From contig CM066919.1 in the NCBI GenBank assembly GCA_033964015.1, positions 15,169,646 to 15,233,645 of the forward strand: a stretch of 64,000 nucleotides of DNA, in the 5' to 3' direction. The notes below the pieces were generated by a model that saw only the letters and a list, made by a program, of their open reading frames with translations, was not told the DNA's origin and made no database searches. Source of the DNA: Scolanthus callimorphus. Its lineage: Eukaryota > Cnidaria > Anthozoa > Actiniaria > Edwardsiidae. Below are positions 39,113-64,000 of this stretch, one piece after another. Both the position numbers and the translations under genes were made by a program. Position 1 is the stretch's first letter, and every line of letters begins with the position of its first letter.

Positions 39113-41719
39113 TTATACATTATGAGTGCCAGGAGACAGTGACTGCGCAGATGGTCCATCTGTCTGTAACTGGTTAGCTATTTGCTGTAGCTCCTCTATA
39201 CCTTGATAAAACCTCTCATACTTATGTTGCACTAAGGAGCGGTAAAAATGCACTGCAAACACCACAAACAATACACAGACAGGCATCAACACTGCTGTTG
39301 AGGCTATTGCAGCAGATATGCTGTAGTTATAGAACTTGACCCAGGATAGAATACCAATTTCTCCAAGGAAAAGAAGAGTTCCCAGGCCAGTTGAGAAGAT
39401 CCAAGCAATTTCTATGTAGGTATGCAGCTTTTCATGTGGAGAATCACTGGGCAAGAGGTTTGAATGCTGGTTCATGCTGGCAACACTTTCAATGTTGGGT
39501 AGTATACAGACAGATATCATGAGCGCAAAGACATGAACAGATATTAAAATGGTTGTCACAACACTGAAGGACACCAGCAAGCCATTAGGGATCCCTTGTT
39601 CTAGTTGGATTTCTACCATGGCAATCTGAGGAGGAAAACATTAAAATACTTTCAGGAATATCACAAGGGAGGTGAGCTATTCATGAAGTGGGGAGGTGGA
39701 ATTGAGGGGGCATAGCCCCTCCAATAAATTAAATATGGGGGATGGGGGAGGCAGGCCCGCTACCCTGCAAGCAGAGGTTTCTTTCTGTCAGTTGTTTACC
39801 TGTTATTTACGACAACGCGGCAAACCAGCAACGTGAATGGCCTCAATAAAAGGTAAACGACGAACAGAAAGAAACCTCTGCTCACAGGGTACAGGCCTGC
39901 AATTTTGAAGGTTACCATGATTGAATAGGGGCTAACCTTAGCATATCAACAATTCCCATAGGTATTAGATCATAATTCTTTTTTCTATTACAAACAAAAG
40001 ATGCTTTGTGATACAACTTGTGAAGTGTTACATGTTCGTACACAGAGTAAAAATTGTGGGCATTAAGCCTTTATTTTGTAGACTGCTTGCAGTCCCTTAA
40101 TAGGCAAACATCTGTAAATACACGAGAAATATCTTCACTAACAGGAGTGTGATTTTTTCGTGCACTCGCACGACAGAACGTTTGATTTCTAGCACACACT
40201 CAATGTTCAAAATGCAACTGTTTCTTTTCAAAACAGAATATAAAGCTAACTTTTACAAATCACAATACGTTTTTCAATCCTACCTAGGATTTCAAAATAC
40301 AAATAAAGTCGTATTTGAAAGTCCATGGTCACCATATTTGTGCCAAACAAGCAAGCTCTGGTTTTCAAGTATAGTTCAATCTTCCATGAGAAGACACCTT
40401 TGGAAATGGCTAAAATTGCAGAAGCCAATCCAGCTTGTAAAATGACAAGCCACAACAGGGACTCACACATACATAGTAGTTTTGCTGTGGTGTTGACAAG
40501 ATTGAGACAAAATCTGGTATTTTGCATCAACAATTTTTTTAAGGCCTAAAATTTCAAAACTTTTCTTTTTCTTCTGCTATTGAAGTATCAATTGCAAGTG
40601 CAATTGGCAAAGCATCCTGGTTTTATTGAAACACAAAATCACACAATTTCTGCTGCAACTGATGACTGAACAAGTTATTGCACAGCAATACACATGAAAA
40701 ATTGCATCATAACATGGCCATTATGATTATTGAGCCCCAATAGGGTTATAATTATTTTGACCCAACATGGTTTACTCAGACTATGCTGTCTTAAGCACTT
40801 GTCTCAACACCTTGGATGTTTTAATCTGACATGTACTAATTTATGTATAGCTAATAATGGCTTAAAAAGTTAAAATAATAGCATTTAGGTGATGACTACA
40901 AAGTAACACATTGAAAAATAAAAAGCTTGACCAACAGAAAACAGCATATCGTGACACAGAAGGGGTACAAAGTAATGATCTACTCGAATGAACTCCTTTT
41001 GTTGATATAACACTTAAGACAGATTTTTTTAGAACTTTGAGCAATTTTGCCAGAAAGCGGCAAAAAAGCTTGTTACTTGAAATAAAAAAAGTTGTTGCTT
41101 TGAATTTAGTCTCATTTCAAAGGTCTTCATGGTAGTGTTCGTGTATTATCGCACCGGTAAAAAATTTCCAAGAAGCTGAGAAAAGAAATTTTAGTTTTTA
41201 CAGATAGACGTATTTTTCGCACCTAAAATGGTGATGTCAATCACATTCTATAGATGTTTTCCATTTTTAAACGCTTATTTCTGTGGCGGCGCGAACCCAG
41301 TCCTCTGCCTTTTGTGATATTTCGAATTGTGAACCACAAATCTAAAAATTAGAATAGAAATCATCGAGTAACAGTATTTTTGGCCAAACGTTGGTCGAAT
41401 TTGTAAAATAACCTGTCTTAATTATGCAACGAAATCAGCATAATGCCTGTAAGTGTACACACAACAGTGCAAACCAATATATCATATACACGTATGCACC
41501 AGCCGAAACTCCGGCACCACACTGTAGTAGTATACAAATCTATAGTAAAGAAGGCAAGTGTTAGATAAACTCAAATCTCACCATAGCAAAGCCGGACATC
41601 AGTGCTGATGTTCTACTAGACGCCTTCAGTTTCCCTCGCGTCAGAAAAAGTCGCCTCCAAGACAAGCTATCCGCCTGTAAATTAGATGCATTCTCGGGAT
41701 CTGATGATAGTTTAAACAT
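39113..41719 (-). CDS. Orai: Orai calcium release-activated calcium channel, copy B
   Basis: Same structure as copy A: exon 1 41582-41719 (46 codons) and exon 2 39113-39625, phase-0 junction, 216 residues, all pore and gating residues retained (Arg36, Glu51, Glu135). The proteins differ at EQG(I/F)PNG and SV(V/M)TT only. In exon 2 I count five nucleotide differences in 513, three of them silent; exon 1 has two, both silent. The intron is 1.96 kb against 6.96 kb in copy A because it lacks the composite transposon. Its start codon is about 850 bp from that of KDM2 on the opposite strand, so this copy keeps what looks like the ancestral promoter context. It is probably the functional store-operated channel gene; copy A cannot be excluded. 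Confidence 0.95.
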
Positions 41720-41800
41720 CCTAGACAGCTGAATAGATTATTGTTTAAACGGAAGGTGAACTCCTATAACTCAAGGTTCTTTTCTCGGTGAGAAGGGAAG

Positions 41801-42567
41801 GATTTTTCAGACAATTTGTTGCCGACAAGTTAAACGTACCGCCGCCACCATCTTTGTTGTTTCAGATACAAGACCGCTGACTTGTCAAGACGAGGGCTCC
41901 TACAGATGATTGCGTGACGACGAACAAGAAGAGAGATCAGTCGATGTCGTCCTAATACAAACAATACAACATTACACGAAAAACGTAAAATACGAAATAA
42001 ATATCCTGTCCAAGCCTACGGTTATTTGAAAAAAGTAAAAGGTTAGCAATACGTGCGTTACGTCACGTCTTTTGCTCTCCGCCGCCGGTCAAATCGAAGA
42101 GGTGTAAACCACAGGGTACGCGGTGTTCGTAAACCTCGCTCAGAATGATTCGGTCAATGAATAGCAAAACACGCCTGATATCCACCGGAGTAATTACTTC
42201 GAAAGATATAAAATAATGGAAAATCCATGGCCGGAAGGAAAATATTTTAACAAACCGGAAGTCAAATATCGGCTAAAGCACGTGCACCGAGCGAGCAATC
42301 TTTCGAACAATAAGGATTTGCTGTAAATTCCGATTCGTTGGACGTAAGTGTGCGAATAACAATACAGAGAAATTAATTTCGTGGTTACCATAGCAATGTC
42401 AGTCATTTGAATGGCCAACCAACTCGACTTGTTTACTATTATGGTCTACACAGCTCCTCTGGGATTTCATAGTTGAATACATCGGCGCTCTGTGCGTTTG
42501 ACGACCCTCACTCTAAACACGACACAAACTCTCTCCTGTGGAATAAACCTTAGATTTTAACAACAGA
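41801..42567. promoter_or_regulatory. Putative bidirectional promoter, Orai-B / KDM2
   Basis: Non-repetitive interval between divergent genes. It has GC-richer patches (CCGCCGCCACCATC near 41841, CGCCGCCGGTC near 42079), no clear TATA box, and no match to unit A. Both 5' UTRs must lie here. No transposon ends were found, unusual for this window and consistent with conserved regulatory DNA. Confidence 0.55.
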
Positions 42568-63465
<20,898 letters not shown>

Positions 63466-63807
63466 GTAAGTAATGTCACATGTCATATGAAATGTTGTAT
63501 ATTATATGGGAGGGGGAAGAGAAAAGGTGCCGTTTCCTCCTTGAATTGCTTTGCCTAAAAAACAATAAAGGCAATAAAGATGACAGAACAACAAACCCTG
63601 GCCTTGACCTGTTGAAGATGGTGTGTGTTGTCTTGGAAACATTGTCAGAAATAAGCTTTGCCCAAAGCACAACGCAATGGACAAGAAAATCTTGTGGTGA
63701 ATTCAGACCGATCGAGAGCAAAGGGACAGCTCACGTTCAGGCTACACTCTAAGCGATCACTATAAATGAGAAGATCTGGAAAAAATATGCCAGGCTTCAA
63801 TATAGTC

Positions 63808-63897
63808 CCCCTCGCAGCCCGCTCTTTGTGTCGGTCACGCAACCCTTCCCTCCCCAAGAATGTATGACCGACACAAAGAGCGGGCTGCAAGGGAGAA
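63808..63897. repeat. 90-bp palindrome, collapsed relative of the 20248 MITE
   Basis: CAGCCCGCTCTTTGTGTCGG and its inverse CCGACACAAAGAGCGGGCTG lie only about 40 bp apart around CACGCAACCCTTCCCTCCCC. These are the termini of the 20248-20816 element with the interior gone. Located in KDM2 intron 12. Confidence 0.85.
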
Positions 63898-64000
63898 GCT
63901 TCAATAGGAACCAAGCCCAAAACCTCAGCACTATTACCATTTTGTAATATGATACTGCATTTGTCTCTGTTTGGTTAGTGTGAACAGTAGGTGATTCGCT

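Larger units (their letters stand above)
36728..41800 (-). repeat. Segmental duplication, unit B
   Basis: Homologous to 22205-31552. It begins with the agmatinase last-exon remnant, continues through downstream sequence (GGATTAAACTGGACTACA...TGTGCAAGTTTATCTCAT), Orai-B exon 2, a compact intron and exon 1, and homology with unit A ends near 41800. After duplication it acquired the 107-bp hairpin at 36835 and the mariner-like element at 37526. Confidence 0.88.

Overview
The window reads as animal nuclear DNA, most likely from a cnidarian and probably an anthozoan (coral or sea anemone). That is an inference from three intron-rich metazoan genes (agmatinase, Orai, KDM2), AT-rich introns, CR1/L2-like and R2/NeSL-like LINE remnants, and a very high density of small inverted-repeat DNA transposons, including CCCGGGGGG-ended families. 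No bacterial, viral or organellar genes were seen. All three gene families were recognised from spliced exons whose phases I checked by hand.

Layout. 1-5.7 kb: a 54-bp minisatellite, a 130-bp direct duplication, copy 1 of an interspersed repeat (called R1) that carries a tRNA-Pro-like segment, a LINE 3' end, and a TGACGTCA-rich flank. 5,747-22,237 (+): a six-exon mitochondrial-type agmatinase. Its long introns hold a palindromic 209-bp tandem array, a three-level transposon nest, several minisatellites and many MITEs. 22.2-41.8 kb: two tandem Orai calcium-channel genes on the minus strand, Orai-A (23,861-31,469) and Orai-B (39,113-41,719). They arose by duplication of a block running from the last agmatinase exon to just upstream of the Orai start codon. 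The intron of Orai-A holds a ~6-kb composite with a decayed R2/NeSL-type reverse transcriptase. The 5-kb spacer between the copies holds R1 copy 2 (inverted relative to copy 1) and LINE pieces. 41.8-42.6 kb: a putative bidirectional promoter between Orai-B and KDM2. 42,568 to the window end (+): the first 12 coding exons of a KDM2-type histone demethylase (JmjC, then CXXC zinc finger), with introns full of MITEs and a 2.2-kb giant palindrome.

Function. The genes are not an operon and act separately: agmatinase in guanidine/polyamine metabolism, Orai as the plasma-membrane pore of store-operated Ca2+ entry, and KDM2 in CpG-targeted H3K36 demethylation. The most notable structures are the Orai duplication with its swallowed agmatinase tail and lost promoter, the 4+4 palindrome at 56.7-58.9 kb, the tandem palindrome array at 8.9-10.0 kb, and two single-nucleotide reading-frame problems at exon starts. 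Paralogous copies inside the window supply 'empty sites' that prove several transposon insertions. I found no convincing undescribed enzyme or defence system; the novelty is in genome architecture.
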